Shown here: piece after piece, positions 9,966 to 21,500 of the stretch | Layout of the letters: each line of letters opens with the position of its first letter | Numbering within the stretch: position 1 is the stretch's first letter | Source: Pseudomonadota bacterium | GTDB lineage: Bacteria; Pseudomonadota; Gammaproteobacteria; Burkholderiales; Sulfuriferulaceae | Length of the DNA: 64,000 bases | Assembly (NCBI GenBank): GCA_021801025.1 | Contig: JAJYYK010000004.1 | Span: 124,001-188,000 of the forward strand | Direction: 5' to 3' | The notes under the pieces: generated by a model | The model's database searches: none | Seen by the model: only the letters and a program-made list of their open reading frames with translations | What the model was told of the DNA's origin: nothing | Position numbers and translations under genes: made by a program

Positions 9966-11108
9966 ATGTCTTCTGTCCACACATTGCCCCGTCCCAATTT
10001 TCTGGTTTCGCTAAGCATCATTGACTGGTTGTATACCGCGCTATTATGGTCGGGTGCGTTTTACGCATTCAATCAATACGGTCAGTACATGGACAGCTAC
10101 GAAAAAAGTTTTTTGTTTGGTTTTGCTGCGATTTTTTCTGTGATGGGCTGGCTATGGAAACCTTTGCGAATTTTAATCGTCACCACTGGCGTAACCAGCT
10201 TGCTCGCCATCATTGATTACCATAGCGATTTGAGTCGCGCGCAACACGCTTTTTTCCTTAAGTATCTGTTTGCCAGTCAGTCGGCCATTATGTGGATGAG
10301 TACGCTGTTTGTGCTGGCCACCCTGACCTATTGGCTGGCCTTGGCCACACGCTCAAAATTTGCCGGTGTGGTCGCTAGCGGTCTGACATGGAGCGCGGTG
10401 GCAATGGGTATCATCGGCTTACTGGTACGCTGGTATGAATCTTATCTGATTAGCCCCGATGTCGGTCATATCCCCATTTCCAACCTGTATGAAGTGTTTG
10501 TACTGTTTTCCATCATTACCGCGTTGCTGTACCTCTATTACGAAGCGCGTTACGCCAACCGCACATTGGGTGCATTTGTGCTGCCGATCATCACCGCCGC
10601 CGTTGGATTTTTGCTCTGGTACGCCTTTGATCGCCACGCACAAAATATCCAGCCTTTGGTACCCGCATTACAATCCTACTGGATGAAATTACACGTACCC
10701 GCTAATTTTATTGGCTATGGCTCATTTTCACTTGCCGCAATGGTGGCTGTAGCGTGGTTGCTGGCAAGTCGCGGTATACTGGCTTCGCGCTTACCTTCCC
10801 TGGATGTGCTGGATGATCTCATGTACAAATCCATTTCCGTTGGATTCGGATTCTTCACCATCGCCACCATACTAGGCGCCCTGTGGGCGGCAGAAGCATG
10901 GGGAGGATATTGGTCTTGGGACCCCAAGGAAACTTGGGCTTTAATTGTTTGGCTTAACTATGCTGCATGGCTTCACATCAGGCTGGTAAAAGGTTTACGC
11001 GGCGCGTTTCTCGCCTGGTGGGCGGTGATTGGTTTGTTCGTCACCGTGTTTGCCTTCCTCGGTGTCAACATGTTCTTGTCCGGTTTGCATTCCTATGGCA
11101 CGCTGTAG
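9966..11108 (+). CDS. ccsB: Cytochrome c biogenesis protein CcsB/ResC (haem exporter-ligase subunit)
   Basis: CcsB is a polytopic inner-membrane protein of the haem-handling family. It carries the tryptophan-rich WWD signature, seen here as WGGYWSWDPKETWALIVW near residue 315, which binds haem. Conserved histidines sit in the flanking membrane helices. It has 380 residues with about eight membrane segments. The frame extends upstream into resB, but the ATG at 9966, one base after the resB stop, gives the normal N-terminus. Together with resB it would mature cytochrome c4 and other c-type cytochromes, so system II rather than the Ccm system is used. Confidence 0.94.
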   Translation: MSSVHTLPRPNFLVSLSIIDWLYTALLWSGAFYAFNQYGQYMDSYEKSFLFGFAAIFSVMGWLWKPLRILIVTTGVTSLLAIIDYHSDLSRAQHAFFLKYLFASQSAIMWMSTLFVLATLTYWLALATRSKFAGVVASGLTWSAVAMGIIGLLVRWYESYLISPDVGHIPISNLYEVFVLFSIITALLYLYYEARYANRTLGAFVLPIITAAVGFLLWYAFDRHAQNIQPLVPALQSYWMKLHVPANFIGYGSFSLAAMVAVAWLLASRGILASRLPSLDVLDDLMYKSISVGFGFFTIATILGALWAAEAWGGYWSWDPKETWALIVWLNYAAWLHIRLVKGLRGAFLAWWAVIGLFVTVFAFLGVNMFLSGLHSYGTL

Positions 11109-11158
11109 CCAATCCAAAATAGAAATGATCTCTGTACTGGTTTAGCCGTCAGTTCCTG

Positions 11159-11196
11159 ACCCGGATTTTGCACCGCGCAACATCCGGGTTTGTTTT
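11159..11196 (+). terminator. Rho-independent terminator after ccsB
   Basis: ACCCGGAT 11159-11166 pairs with ATCCGGGT 11182-11189 and is followed by TTGTTTTTG. It lies between the plus-strand ccsB and the convergent hemL. Confidence 0.75.
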
Positions 11197-11302
11197 TGTC
11201 AAGATGCGTGAATGCTGACTCTGATTTTTTACAATCATGTCTTGCGTCATCGCTGCATGAATCAATTGACCTGAATGAATGCAAAGCCAGCGCTAAAAGC
11301 GC

Positions 11303-12586
11303 TCATCCAGCCAGTTCACCAAATACCCGATTCGCAGCAGTCAAAGTCAGTGCGATTTCCTGTTCACCATGTGCGCTGGACACGAACCCCGCCTCAAATG
11401 CAGAAGGAGCAAAATAGACCCCCTGCGCCAACATACCATGAAAAAATCGATTAAACATTTTCTGGTCGCTGGTCATCACTTCATCGAAATTTTGTGGCAC
11501 TCCCGCACGGAAATACATCCCAAACATGCCACCCACTGACTGTGCAGAAAATGCAATGCCGTGTGCTTGCGCCTGGGCGCTCAAGCCTTCAACCAAACTG
11601 CGCGTTGCCGCACCCAAGCGTTCATAAAATCCGGGGACTTGTAATAATTGTAAAGTTGCCAGGCCCGCAGCAACTGCTACCGGATTTCCCGATAGCGTTC
11701 CAGCTTGATAAACCGGCCCCAACGGAGCAAGCAAACGCATGATGTCTTTTCTGCCCCCGAAGGCACCCACCGGCATACCGCCTCCAATCACCTTACCAAA
11801 AGTAGATAAATCAGGGGTGATGCCATAAAGTGCTTGCGCTCCCCCTAGCGCGACGCGAAATCCGGTCATTACTTCATCAAAAATGAGTACCGAACCATAC
11901 TGGGTGCACAATTCGCGCAGGGTATTCAAAAAATCGGGTGTCGGTACAATCAGGTTCATATTGCCTACAACAGGCTCTATGATGACCGCAGCAATCTGCG
12001 ACCCCATCTTTGCGAAAGTCTCTGCCAATTGTTGCGTATTATTATAATCCAGCACCACCGTTAACTCAGCCAGACACGACGGCACGCCTGCCGAATCGGG
12101 TTGTCCAAAGGTTAATGCGCCCGATCCTGCCTTAACCAGTAAAGAATCACCATGCCCATGATAACAACCGGCAAATTTCACAATATAATCACGCCTGGTA
12201 TATCCTCGCGCCAATCGTAGCGCACTCATGGTAGCTTCCGTTCCTGAACTGGTCAGCCGCACCATTTCCAAACCAGGAATCAATTGTGACAATAGATCGG
12301 CGAGCGTCACCTCTGCTTCCGTGGGCGCTCCAAAACTCAAACCTCGGGATACAGCGTGCTGCACGGCAGCAATCACCTGCGGGTGGGCATGACCGAGTAT
12401 CATCGGCCCCCAAGAACCAACGTAATCAATGTATTCCTGCCCGTCAACGTCCCACAATCGCGCCCCACTGGCACGTTCAAAAAAACGTGGGGTTCCTCCT
12501 ACAGAACGAAATGCGCGCACTGGAGAATTGACGCCACCTGGAATATGTTGCTGTGCCCGTTCAAATAATACCTGACTTTTACTCAT
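11303..12586 (-). CDS. hemL: Glutamate-1-semialdehyde 2,1-aminomutase
   Basis: HemL is a PLP enzyme that converts glutamate-1-semialdehyde to 5-aminolevulinate in the C5 pathway of tetrapyrrole synthesis. It supplies the substrate of HemB encoded 5 kb away. The 427 residues include the PLP lysine region [18 protein letters not shown], the [11 protein letters not shown] aspartate motif and the N-terminal [10 protein letters not shown] signature. It is last in the minus-strand run thiD-thiE-hemL, starting 21 bases after thiE ends. Confidence 0.97.
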   Translation of the reverse strand: MSKSQVLFERAQQHIPGGVNSPVRAFRSVGGTPRFFERASGARLWDVDGQEYIDYVGSWGPMILGHAHPQVIAAVQHAVSRGLSFGAPTEAEVTLADLLSQLIPGLEMVRLTSSGTEATMSALRLARGYTRRDYIVKFAGCYHGHGDSLLVKAGSGALTFGQPDSAGVPSCLAELTVVLDYNNTQQLAETFAKMGSQIAAVIIEPVVGNMNLIVPTPDFLNTLRELCTQYGSVLIFDEVMTGFRVALGGAQALYGITPDLSTFGKVIGGGMPVGAFGGRKDIMRLLAPLGPVYQAGTLSGNPVAVAAGLATLQLLQVPGFYERLGAATRSLVEGLSAQAQAHGIAFSAQSVGGMFGMYFRAGVPQNFDEVMTSDQKMFNRFFHGMLAQGVYFAPSAFEAGFVSSAHGEQEIALTLTAANRVFGELAG

Positions 12587-12607
12587 TTTTCTCTCACCAA
12601 TCTTCCA

Positions 12608-13234
12608 CTAATCTTCTGTTTCATCGACAAACAAATCTGCAAACTGCCTGGCAGCCTCTTCAACATCCTGACGGTCAAACAAAGCACCGATCACCGCTAC
12701 CGCATCGGCACCGGCAGAAATCAGGTGATTCGCATTGCTCAGCGTTACCCCGCCTATCGCGACGATCGGCCGGTGAATCTGATAGGTCGCCTGGCGTAAC
12801 AAAGACAATTCCGCCGGTGTGGCATTGGGCTTGGTCCCAGAAGAGAAAAACCGGCCAAAAGCCACGTAATCGGCACCAGCTTCTTGTGCCGCCAGGGCCA
12901 AATCCAAAGAGTGATAACAAGACACGCCTATGATACGGTCAGGACCCAAAATAATCCGCGCCTCACGTACCGTACCATCATCCCGCCCCAGATGCACCCC
13001 ATCGGCACCAATCAAATCCGCCAGTCTCAGGCTATCATTCACAATAAAAGGGACATGATAACGGCGGCACAAGGTCATCAATACACTGGCTTGTTCGTGC
13101 TGCCGTGCCACATCCCCACTTTTATCCCTGTACTGCACCGTGCGAGCGCCACCGTTTAATACTGCAGTCACGGCAGCCAACAGTTGTGCCGTATTGTCCG
13201 TTTCCCTTGTAATGGCATACAAACCTGAAATCAT
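12608..13234 (-). CDS. thiE: Thiamine phosphate synthase
   Basis: ThiE joins hydroxymethylpyrimidine diphosphate to the thiazole phosphate to make thiamine monophosphate. The TIM-barrel motifs are clear: QYRDKSGD, FIVNDSLRLADLIGADGVHLGRDD, GVSCYHS and AIGGVTLSNANHLISAGADAVAVI. The open frame extends to 13357 but overlaps thiD. The ATG at 13234, one base from the thiD stop, gives a normal 208-residue protein beginning MISGLYAITRE. It is co-transcribed with thiD and hemL. Confidence 0.95.
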   Translation of the reverse strand: MISGLYAITRETDNTAQLLAAVTAVLNGGARTVQYRDKSGDVARQHEQASVLMTLCRRYHVPFIVNDSLRLADLIGADGVHLGRDDGTVREARIILGPDRIIGVSCYHSLDLALAAQEAGADYVAFGRFFSSGTKPNATPAELSLLRQATYQIHRPIVAIGGVTLSNANHLISAGADAVAVIGALFDRQDVEEAARQFADLFVDETED

Positions 13235-13235
13235 T

Positions 13236-14051
13236 TCACGCCCCCCAGTCAGCCCAGTACAAACGATTGGGTATGAATTGCCCCATGCCAGGACGGAACC
13301 CTGCCCGCAAGCTTTCATAGGTAAATGCCTGTGCTTCATACACCCCCTCCACCACACTCATTTTTCGCGCGAGGGTTGCAGCAATGGCAGCAGCCAGTGT
13401 ACACCCCGATCCATGATAACTTCCCGGCAAGCGGTTCCATGCATCTTGCCGTACCATCCCACCCTGGCCGTACAATGTATTAATCACTTGCGGAACAGGC
13501 TCATGCGTACCCGTCACCAGCACATATTCACAACCAGAGCCCAACAGTACCCCGGCACATTTTGCCAGATCATCGTCTTCATCACCTGGAGAAAATTCAC
13601 GCACCAAATTGCGCAGCTCCAAAGTGTTGGGTGTTAAGACGGTTGTTTGTGGAATCAACAGATCTACAATCGCAGACAGCGTATCTTCGTCACTTAAATC
13701 ATCTCCCCGACCAGAAGCCAGCACCGGATCAAACACCAGCGGCACATCAGGATAATCAGCGACAATTGAAGCGATCGCGGCGGCGGCGGCCATACTGCCC
13801 ACCATTCCAACTTTAAAAGCAGCAACTGGAATATCTTCCAGTAAACAACGGGCCTGATCTGAAATCCAATCCGCATCCAGCGGCCAATAATTTTCAACAC
13901 CAACTGTATCTTGTGCCGTAATCGCCGTTAACACAGATAAGGCCAAGCACCCCATACTGGTCAAAGTTAAAATATCGGCTTGTGCGCCCGCCCCACCAGT
14001 AGGATCTGAAGCCGCAAAAGTCAACACAACAGGAGGATGGTTCTGTGTCAT
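13236..14051 (-). CDS. thiD: Hydroxymethylpyrimidine/phosphomethylpyrimidine kinase
   Basis: ThiD phosphorylates HMP twice to give HMP diphosphate, the partner substrate of ThiE. It is a ribokinase-fold protein with the N-terminal substrate motif FAASDPTGGAGAQADI and the C-terminal GSGCTLAAAIAATLA anion hole and catalytic Asp region; the usual Asp position reads as the Cys of GSGC. The start at 14051 (MTQNHPP) gives 271 residues, and a longer frame to 14099 adds an unlike hydrophobic stretch. It is the first gene of thiD-thiE-hemL and is divergent from rubredoxin. Confidence 0.94.
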   Translation of the reverse strand: MTQNHPPVVLTFAASDPTGGAGAQADILTLTSMGCLALSVLTAITAQDTVGVENYWPLDADWISDQARCLLEDIPVAAFKVGMVGSMAAAAAIASIVADYPDVPLVFDPVLASGRGDDLSDEDTLSAIVDLLIPQTTVLTPNTLELRNLVREFSPGDEDDDLAKCAGVLLGSGCEYVLVTGTHEPVPQVINTLYGQGGMVRQDAWNRLPGSYHGSGCTLAAAIAATLARKMSVVEGVYEAQAFTYESLRAGFRPGMGQFIPNRLYWADWGA

Positions 14052-14124
14052 AATAAATAACCGGGCCAAAAACAGGGCGTGGTGGACAAGATGTATCATT
14101 TTACCCGATAATCTAGGAACATTG

Positions 14125-14298
14125 ATGTCAGCGGTTTACAACAGTTATATTTGCGTGCTGTGCGGGTACATCTATCATGAAGAAGAAGGTTGCCCGGAAG
14201 ATGGCATTACACCCGGAACTCGCTGGGAAGACGTACCGATGAACTGGACTTGTCCAGAATGCGGCGCACGAAAAGAAGATTTTGAACGTATTGATTAA
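14125..14298 (+). CDS. rubA: Rubredoxin
   Basis: This is a 57-residue one-iron electron carrier with both CxxCG-type motifs: CVLCGYIYH at residues 10-18 and CPECGARKEDF at residues 43-53. Between them are the usual EGCPEDGITPGTRWEDVP loop and the WTCP aromatic residue. AGGA lies about eight bases before the ATG. It is divergent from thiD and upstream of pilG, an arrangement also found in other betaproteobacteria. Confidence 0.95.
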   Translation: MSAVYNSYICVLCGYIYHEEEGCPEDGITPGTRWEDVPMNWTCPECGARKEDFERID

Positions 14299-14585
14299 CA
14301 TGGCTATTGCATAACTTGTTGTAATACGTGTACGAAATTCAATGTCATCTTTTCAGATTGCACAGATAAAGTCACGCAAGCGTGCCGGATTCGTCCCGAA
14401 GAACGCGGTTACTGCGGGCGCACAGCCTGAACAAATCTCAAAGAACAGAATTTGAACAATGCTACAAACACATTGATAAACAGCAAAAGTAATTTCTGTA
14501 CGCAAAATACTGGCAATGTTTTGTATGCCGACAGTAAGTAGCGTGACAATAAAACAATAAAACAATAAGTGATATTGGAGGCGAC
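14299..14585. other. Intergenic region before pilG
   Basis: About 290 bases between rubredoxin and pilG with no gene I can support. Frames on the minus strand here have no recognisable content. It presumably holds the pilG promoter, but no clear -35/-10 pair could be picked by eye. Confidence 0.4.
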
Positions 14586-14987
14586 GTGACCGAAAACCAG
14601 AATCTAACCGAAGTCAGGGTAATGGTGATTGACGACAGCAACACCATACGCCGAAGTGCTGAAATTTTTCTCAAGCAATCGGGCTGTGAAATTATTTTAG
14701 CCGAAGATGGTTTCGACGCTCTGGCAAAGATTGCTGACAGCCACCCCAATATCATTTTTCTTGATATCATGATGCCGCGTCTGGATGGCTATCAGACCTG
14801 TGCACTTATTAAAAAAAATCCAAAATTCAGTCACATCCCCGTCATCATGCTATCGAGCAAAGATGGTTTGTTTGATAAGGCGCGGGGCCGAATGGTCGGT
14901 TCAAGCGAATACCTGACCAAACCATTTACCAAAGAGACCCTGCTGACTGTCGTGCGACGTTATGCCAAAATTTCAGAATCCGTATAA
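14586..14987 (+). CDS. pilG: PilG, single-domain response regulator of twitching motility
   Basis: PilG is the CheY-like output of the Pil-Chp system and promotes pilus extension. The receiver domain fills the 133 residues: acidic pair VIDDS, phospho-acceptor Asp in FLDIMMPRLDG, the Ser of MLSSKDG and the Lys of LTKPFTKE. The start is GTG with GGAG seven bases upstream. It leads the operon pilG-pilH-pilI-pilJ-chpA. Confidence 0.95.
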   Translation: MTENQNLTEVRVMVIDDSNTIRRSAEIFLKQSGCEIILAEDGFDALAKIADSHPNIIFLDIMMPRLDGYQTCALIKKNPKFSHIPVIMLSSKDGLFDKARGRMVGSSEYLTKPFTKETLLTVVRRYAKISESV

Positions 14988-15007
14988 TCAACCCAAAGGA
15001 CCTAATC

Positions 15008-15370
15008 ATGGCTGTCCAAACAATTCTTGTTGTTGATGACTCACCTACAGAACGTCATTTTTTGTCAACACTGCTCGTTAAACATGGTTATCGCGTTGAG
15101 TTGGCTGAGAATGGTAAAGATGGAATAGAAATGGCGCGGAAATTGCAGCCTGATTTAATCATCATGGATGTCATCATGCCGGATTTAAATGGTTTTCAGG
15201 CAACCCGCACGATTACAAAAGCAGAAGATACCAAACATATCCCTGTTATTTTATGCACCACCAAAGATCAGGAAACCGACAAAATATGGGGTTTTCGACA
15301 AGGCGCTGTCAACTACATCATTAAACCCGTTGATAAAGAAGCCTTATTGAAAATAATCCGTTCACTTTAA
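15008..15370 (+). CDS. pilH: PilH, single-domain response regulator of twitching motility
   Basis: PilH is the second CheY-like protein of the system and is associated with retraction. The receiver motifs are VVDDS, IIMDVIMPDLNG (phospho-acceptor Asp), the Thr pair in LCTTKDQ and YIIKPVDKE. It has 120 residues, lies 20 bases after pilG and has AAAGGA upstream of its ATG. Confidence 0.95.
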   Translation: MAVQTILVVDDSPTERHFLSTLLVKHGYRVELAENGKDGIEMARKLQPDLIIMDVIMPDLNGFQATRTITKAEDTKHIPVILCTTKDQETDKIWGFRQGAVNYIIKPVDKEALLKIIRSL

Positions 15371-15569
15371 TCCAGACAATCCAGCAGGATGCGAGATGAT
15401 GGTGAGACAATTTGCAAGACAGTTTTTCGGATTGAGAAAACCCCATCACTATGGGTGTTAAACAAGCTGGGGAAATGGCTGCAAATCGAGCGCCAGCACG
15501 CGAACAGGCTCGCAGAGCCGCCTACTGGATTATTTGGATTTGAATGCATGACTCGCAAGGTACGCATCG

Positions 15570-16085
15570 ATGTCTAAACACTTAAACCTGAGAGATTTCC
15601 AAACCAAACTCAGTTTACGAATACAAGAATCTACTGCACGCCCCTCGGTCAACAGTTTCCTGGCCGTTCAGGCAGGAAACCAAAACTGGTTGATCGGCTT
15701 AACTGACATCAGCGAGGTCATTGCACCCCTCCCCTGGGTTCCCGTGCCCTTCACCAAGTCATGGTTTCTGGGTGTCACCAATATACGGGGCAGACTCTAT
15801 ACCGTCGTTGACCTGTCCGCTTATGCGAAACTGGGGGAAACCCGCACCGACCCCAATAACCGGTTACTACTCACTCATCCGCATTTCTCAACCCAAGTCG
15901 CTTTATTGGTTGATCAGACATTGGGTTTACGCAACATCGATTCCATGCAAGCAACACAAAGTCCCACAGCATCGAACTGGGCCGGCAACTGTTATCTTGA
16001 TGGCGACAACCAAATTTGGCAACAGATCGATTTAGCCAGCCTAATTTCAAGAGACGATTTTTTAACGATCAGTTCTACCCATTGA
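15570..16085 (+). CDS. pilI: PilI, CheW-like coupling protein
   Basis: PilI couples the chemoreceptor PilJ to the kinase ChpA. Its 171 residues form one CheW domain, with the typical GVTNIRGRLYTVVDL segment in the middle and a following DQTLGLRNI stretch. About 200 bases separate it from pilH. A 62-codon frame in that gap overlaps the pilI start and is not convincing. Confidence 0.93.
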   Translation: MSKHLNLRDFQTKLSLRIQESTARPSVNSFLAVQAGNQNWLIGLTDISEVIAPLPWVPVPFTKSWFLGVTNIRGRLYTVVDLSAYAKLGETRTDPNNRLLLTHPHFSTQVALLVDQTLGLRNIDSMQATQSPTASNWAGNCYLDGDNQIWQQIDLASLISRDDFLTISSTH

Positions 16086-16120
16086 TTTATTAAAATTTAA
16101 ACAAGATTTGGAGATTCAGC

Positions 16121-18289
16121 ATGGCATTCGAACCCACCGTATCCGATCACCCAAAAGAAAAAAACACCCTCGCCGGCAACACCATGATGTTCATGAACAA
16201 ACTGAACAAGAATGCTCAAAAAGAAATTGCAATCATCCCATTTATTGGACATTTACCAGTCGAAAAACAAAAATTTTTGACCTTGACAACAGGTATAGCA
16301 TTGTTCATTATTACCGGCCTGCTCATTATTCTTAGCAATGTACAATCCAACAATAAAGACCGTTACATCGCTACAAGCTTTGAAATGCAACTCTTGTTGC
16401 CCCAGATGAATTTGTCGGTACTGCAAGCAGGCACGGGTGATACCGACGCTTTTCCCCGATTGCAAACCGATACACTAAGCTTTGATAAAAATCTGAACAC
16501 GCTTATTCACGGTGCCTTTGGTTTGCCTCCGTCGTCCAAAGCAATCCAGCCACAACTTGACGCGCTACAAAAACATTGGCAACCCATCAAAACACTCTAT
16601 ACACAAATCGCGCAAAATAAATCGATGTTACTTGGCAGTTACAACGAATTGACCAACCTCGACAGCCAAGTCAACATTCTGCAAACACAGGCTCAAGCCA
16701 GCGCAGAATCCATTGCAAATTCAGGCTCTGCAACACAAGCCGACCAGGCAAATCAATTGGTGACATTCACCCAACGAATCAAAAACGATCTTGCCAGCTT
16801 GAAACGCATGATTAACCAACCTGAACGCACGGAAACCGCAACGCCCCTTAACCCCGCTTCAGAATCAAAATCCGAACAGCCGGATGCATCCGCTCTGCGC
16901 CAACTCAACCAGGACGTTCAAGAATTCAACACGATACTGAATGGCTTGCTGCATGGCAACGCCACACTCAAAACACCTGGCGTATCAGAGTCGAATGCTT
17001 ACGGTAAACTCATGGCTCTCAATAACAATTGGGCCGGGTTTAACAAAGCGTTAGCCACGTCCGACCAACACCTGAAACAAATATTGGCTTTTCGCCATGC
17101 TTACAGCATTATTTCTGCAAACAATGAGTTAAGTCATGACACCGACAAACTCACTTCTGCTTATGAACATTTAGGGCTGATGGGCAATATCTTTGCTGTG
17201 ATCGCTGCATTATTGGGCCTGGCCAGTTTAATTATGTATGGTGCAATCGATGCCAATGAATCGCAACGACGAATACAGCAAAACGAAGTTGAAAACAAAC
17301 GTAATCAACAGGCTATTTTGCGGCTTTTAAACGAATTGGGTGATCTGGCCGACGGCGATTTGACCACAAATGCCACAGTTTCAGAAGATTTGACCGGTGC
17401 CATTGCAGATTCCATCAATTACACCATTGATGAATTGCGAACGCTGGTTGGGGGTATTAACCATGCCACGGAGCAATTGACCTACACCACAGGAAAAACC
17501 CAAACCATTTCAGACGAATTGCTCACTGCAGCACAGCTTCAATCCCAAGAGATTAAAGACACCTCCTCCGCGATTATGGACATGACGCAATCCATTAATG
17601 AAGTCTCTCTCAGTGCTCACCAGTCCGCCCAAGTGGCCTCCCAATCATTGGAAGCTGCTGAAAAGGGTGCGCAGGCAGTAGAAAACTCCATCACGGGTAT
17701 GAACAGTATTCGGGAAGACATTCAGGAAACCTCCAAACGAATTAAGCGTCTGGGCGAATCATCCCAAGAAATTGGTGAAATTGTGGAGCTGATTTCCGAC
17801 ATTACCGAACAAACCAACGTGCTGGCATTGAATGCCGCTATCCAGGCGGCAGCCGCCGGAGAAGCAGGAAGAGGATTCTCCGTGGTGGCTGAAGAGGTTC
17901 AACGACTTGCTGAACGTTCCGGCCAAGCCACGAAACAAATCGCTGCGATTGTCAAAACAATTCAGGCGGACACGCAAGACGCCGTTTCCGCCATGGAAAC
18001 AAGTACCCAAGGTGTAGTGGAAGGCGCGCGCTTATCCGATGCCGCCGGTCAGGCGTTACGTGAAATTGAGCAGGTGTCGCGCAGTTTGGCCACACTGATC
18101 CAAAACATTTCATCGTCTACGGAACTACAGGCGATCACTGCTGGAAAAGTCACGCACGCCATGCAATCAATCCAGCATATTACCGAGCAAACCACCTCGC
18201 GCACGCAAGAAACCACTGCTTCGGTAGGAGAACTCTCCATATTGGCTTCTGATCTGAAAAACTCAGTTGCTGGTTTCAAATTGGCTTAG
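16121..18289 (+). CDS. pilJ: PilJ, methyl-accepting chemotaxis protein of the pilus system
   Basis: PilJ is the receptor of the Pil-Chp pathway. The 722-residue protein has a cytoplasmic N-terminus, a membrane segment near residues 55-75, a long periplasmic helical sensor region and a second membrane segment near 355-375. A HAMP-like region and a signalling domain follow, the latter with the hairpin tip [23 protein letters not shown] precedes the ATG by a good distance. It sits between pilI and chpA as expected. Confidence 0.94.
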   Translation: MAFEPTVSDHPKEKNTLAGNTMMFMNKLNKNAQKEIAIIPFIGHLPVEKQKFLTLTTGIALFIITGLLIILSNVQSNNKDRYIATSFEMQLLLPQMNLSVLQAGTGDTDAFPRLQTDTLSFDKNLNTLIHGAFGLPPSSKAIQPQLDALQKHWQPIKTLYTQIAQNKSMLLGSYNELTNLDSQVNILQTQAQASAESIANSGSATQADQANQLVTFTQRIKNDLASLKRMINQPERTETATPLNPASESKSEQPDASALRQLNQDVQEFNTILNGLLHGNATLKTPGVSESNAYGKLMALNNNWAGFNKALATSDQHLKQILAFRHAYSIISANNELSHDTDKLTSAYEHLGLMGNIFAVIAALLGLASLIMYGAIDANESQRRIQQNEVENKRNQQAILRLLNELGDLADGDLTTNATVSEDLTGAIADSINYTIDELRTLVGGINHATEQLTYTTGKTQTISDELLTAAQLQSQEIKDTSSAIMDMTQSINEVSLSAHQSAQVASQSLEAAEKGAQAVENSITGMNSIREDIQETSKRIKRLGESSQEIGEIVELISDITEQTNVLALNAAIQAAAAGEAGRGFSVVAEEVQRLAERSGQATKQIAAIVKTIQADTQDAVSAMETSTQGVVEGARLSDAAGQALREIEQVSRSLATLIQNISSSTELQAITAGKVTHAMQSIQHITEQTTSRTQETTASVGELSILASDLKNSVAGFKLA

Positions 18290-18517
18290 TAAACATTGTG
18301 CTGTCATCATAAAAATGACACCACTAAACGTTTGTTTTGGGGATGACGTGTACGGCGAACGGAATAGACCAACTGTCTTTTATAAGTTAAGTGTGGTAGC
18401 GATGACCACACATCAAATCGATGGACGACAACTCATTGTTGCGCAATGCAGCAATGTACCAAAAAATCAATTTTTAAAGAAGCCATATCGTCAATCATAT
18501 CGGCTACAGGTACGCGC

Positions 18518-21500
18518 ATGAGCACACTGACAGAATTCGATATCGCCCCGCTAAGCTGGATTAGAGAAGAAATTGATCATGCACTGACTCAGGTGAGGGA
18601 AGCAATTTCACAACAGAGCACCTCTCAAATCGGCCCTTCTGAACTGCGTTTGGCCAGGACTTACCTTCACCAAATCACGGGCGCACTGGAAATGGTGGGG
18701 CTGCGCGGGACGGCACTCGTCTGCCATGAAGCAGAAAATCTGGCGCAACGCCTTGAACAATCCCCCCAGGAAATCAATCCGGAACTGCTTGATGTCATCC
18801 GTATCACTGGCGAAACCATTGCACACTATCTGGATGATCTGCTGTCAGGTAAACCCAACATTGAACTGCAACTACTCCCGGTGTACCAACAGCTGCGCGA
18901 AGGACAAGGAATCACCCAAACACGGGACAGTGATTTATTTTTCCCTAATGTAGAAGCGCGTCCGATATTTCAAACGCGCACTGCAGATCTCACAAAAGAA
19001 ACCCGTATTCGCCAATACAAAATGGCCCGCGCTCAATTTGAGCGTGGGTTGCTGGATTTTTTGCGCCAACAATCCGCTGAACAAGGTCTTGCCAACATGC
19101 GGGAAGCTGCCAGCATCATTGAATCAGCAATGGATTTACCCGCCACCCGCACATTCTGGTGGGGAGTGACTGCATTTATCGACAGCTTGATTACCCACTC
19201 CATCGAACCCGGTTTTGCTGTAAAGCAATTATGTGGACGTATTGACCTGCAACTTAAACGTCATATTCAGGGCTCCAACAAAATTGCTGAACGTCTCATG
19301 CGTGACATGCTTTATTTTATTGCAAACAGCCGCGATGGCAGCGAACGCATCATTGAGGTTAAAAATACCTTTGAGTTGTCCAGACTGTTACCCAAACAAC
19401 TCTCCAAGGCAGAACTTGTATTGCACGAACAACTGGAATCCGGTTTGCAGCTGCTCCAGCAATCCGAAACAGCCTGGGATGCTTACCTTAGCGGCAATCA
19501 TGACAGCTTGTCTGAATTCAAAACGCTCTTGCAGACCATACAAACGCTGGCACCCACAACACAACATAAAAACATTCATGCGCTCATCGCTGAATTGCAT
19601 CAGGTCTTGAATGATTTGCCGGAAATTGCGGCACAGCGTCTTGAAACACTTTATCTTGAAATCACCACTATATTGTTTTTACTGGAAAACTATTTTGCGC
19701 ATTACGAATCCGTTCAAGATGAAATGCGCGATCAGGCGGATTACTTAAAACAACGATTGCATGCTGCGGCGTACTCAGACATCGCCTTAACAGATATTAA
19801 CGCAAGTCCGAACACCTCCATGCTTGATAGCATTGCGCGTCAAGCACAAGAAAAAGTACTCGTCGCCCAAATTGCTCAGGAAATCCAGGTCAATTTGGAC
19901 AGGATCGAGGAATCACTGGATCATTTTTTCCGCTCACCCGATCAGGACAGACAAGTGCTTGATGGAGCGATCAAAGCAATCCATGAAATTTCAGGCGCAT
20001 TGAGCATGATGCAGTGGGATCAGGCCAGCCAGGTACTTCAGGCCGGACAAAAGTTGATCGCAGAAATGGCCGACCCTACCCAAGTTATTGATGAAAAACA
20101 ATTCCCTTTGGTTGCCGAAATCATCAGCGCGATTGGCCTGTATGTGGATGCCGAACGTTTCCAGCAAACGCAAGCGCTATCAGTTTTACATCCTATTCTA
20201 ATACGGCTGGGCCTCGCTGAAGAAAAAGTCGCTGTATATCCGGCAAGCGAGCACATTGAAGATGACCTGGCTTCACTGAAAACCGAGCTGGCGCAGCAAT
20301 TGGGCGATTTACAACAGCGCGAGATCAACGAGGAATTCAAACAGAAACTTACTGACACGCTTAAGAAAATCAAACAAGATGCCGATCTTGTGGGTGACCT
20401 GATACTCAAGTCACAAATGGAAGCTGCTTTGCAACAACTTGCCGACAATCCGGTGATTGAACGAATTACCGAACTATTAAGCCCTGTTTGCAATATGTCA
20501 CTGAACACATCGGTCGACACGAGCACTCCGACTACAATGAGCTCAGAACAAATCAACACCGAGATTTTTGAAACTTTTCTTGAAGAAGCGAAAGAGGTGC
20601 TCTCAAGTATCAAAAATGAGCTGCAATATATTGAAAACTCAACAGAACAACAACACAAATTAAAAGAAATCCGCCGTGGCTTCCACACACTAAAAGGTGG
20701 TGGACGCATGGCTCACCTCAATGAACTGGGTGAGACAGCATGGGCCATCGAGCAATTACTTAACCAGTGGTTACAGCAAGCGCTAAACCCAACTGACGAA
20801 TTGCTCAAACTGTTACAACAAGCAACGCTCTACATTTCAACCTGGATTGACTCGCTCAGCACTGGCGCGTTAATGGATAACAGTTATCATGACCTCATCG
20901 CACACGCTGATCAAATCCGAACAAGCATCGAAAACAAGCTGGCGCAACAACTGTGTTCAATACCTCCCCTGACAGAATTACCAGCACCGTCGTTCATCGA
21001 CGCGCGTCCTGAGGACACGACTTTAATTCCCAGCACCACCGAAACGAATCAGGCCACAGAAATTGATGCCGAAATTCTGGAGGTTTTCCTCGAAGAAGCG
21101 AGCGAAGTTCTTTTCGACATTGCTCATCATCTGGAGCAGATTGAAAGCTCAACAGAGCAGCATCTCGAATTAAAAGAAATTCGTCGTGGTTTCCATACCA
21201 TAAAAGGTAGCGGGCGCATGGTTCATCTGCATGAACTGGGTGAAACTGCCTGGGCCGTCGAACAACTACTTAACCAATGGTTACAACACACACTCAACCC
21301 AACGAACGAACTGCTCAAACTACTGCAACAAGCATCCCTGCATATCTCGACCTGGGTTGATTCACTGACCGCCGGAGAACCGATTTATGATGGCTACCAA
21401 AACATCATCGAACGTGCAAATCAACTGCGCGCCCAAATAGGCGATGAAGACAAAATTGAGATGCAAGAAATTTCAGTACCGATACCTGATACAGTAAGCA

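Noticed and set aside
15389-15577. 62-codon frame between pilH and pilI
   Set aside because: It overlaps the pilI start, lacks a clear ribosome-binding site and shows no family resemblance.
20038-20709. 223-codon frame antisense to chpA
   Set aside because: Ser/Cys-rich composition is typical of a shadow of the helical coding strand; the sense frame is clearly chpA.
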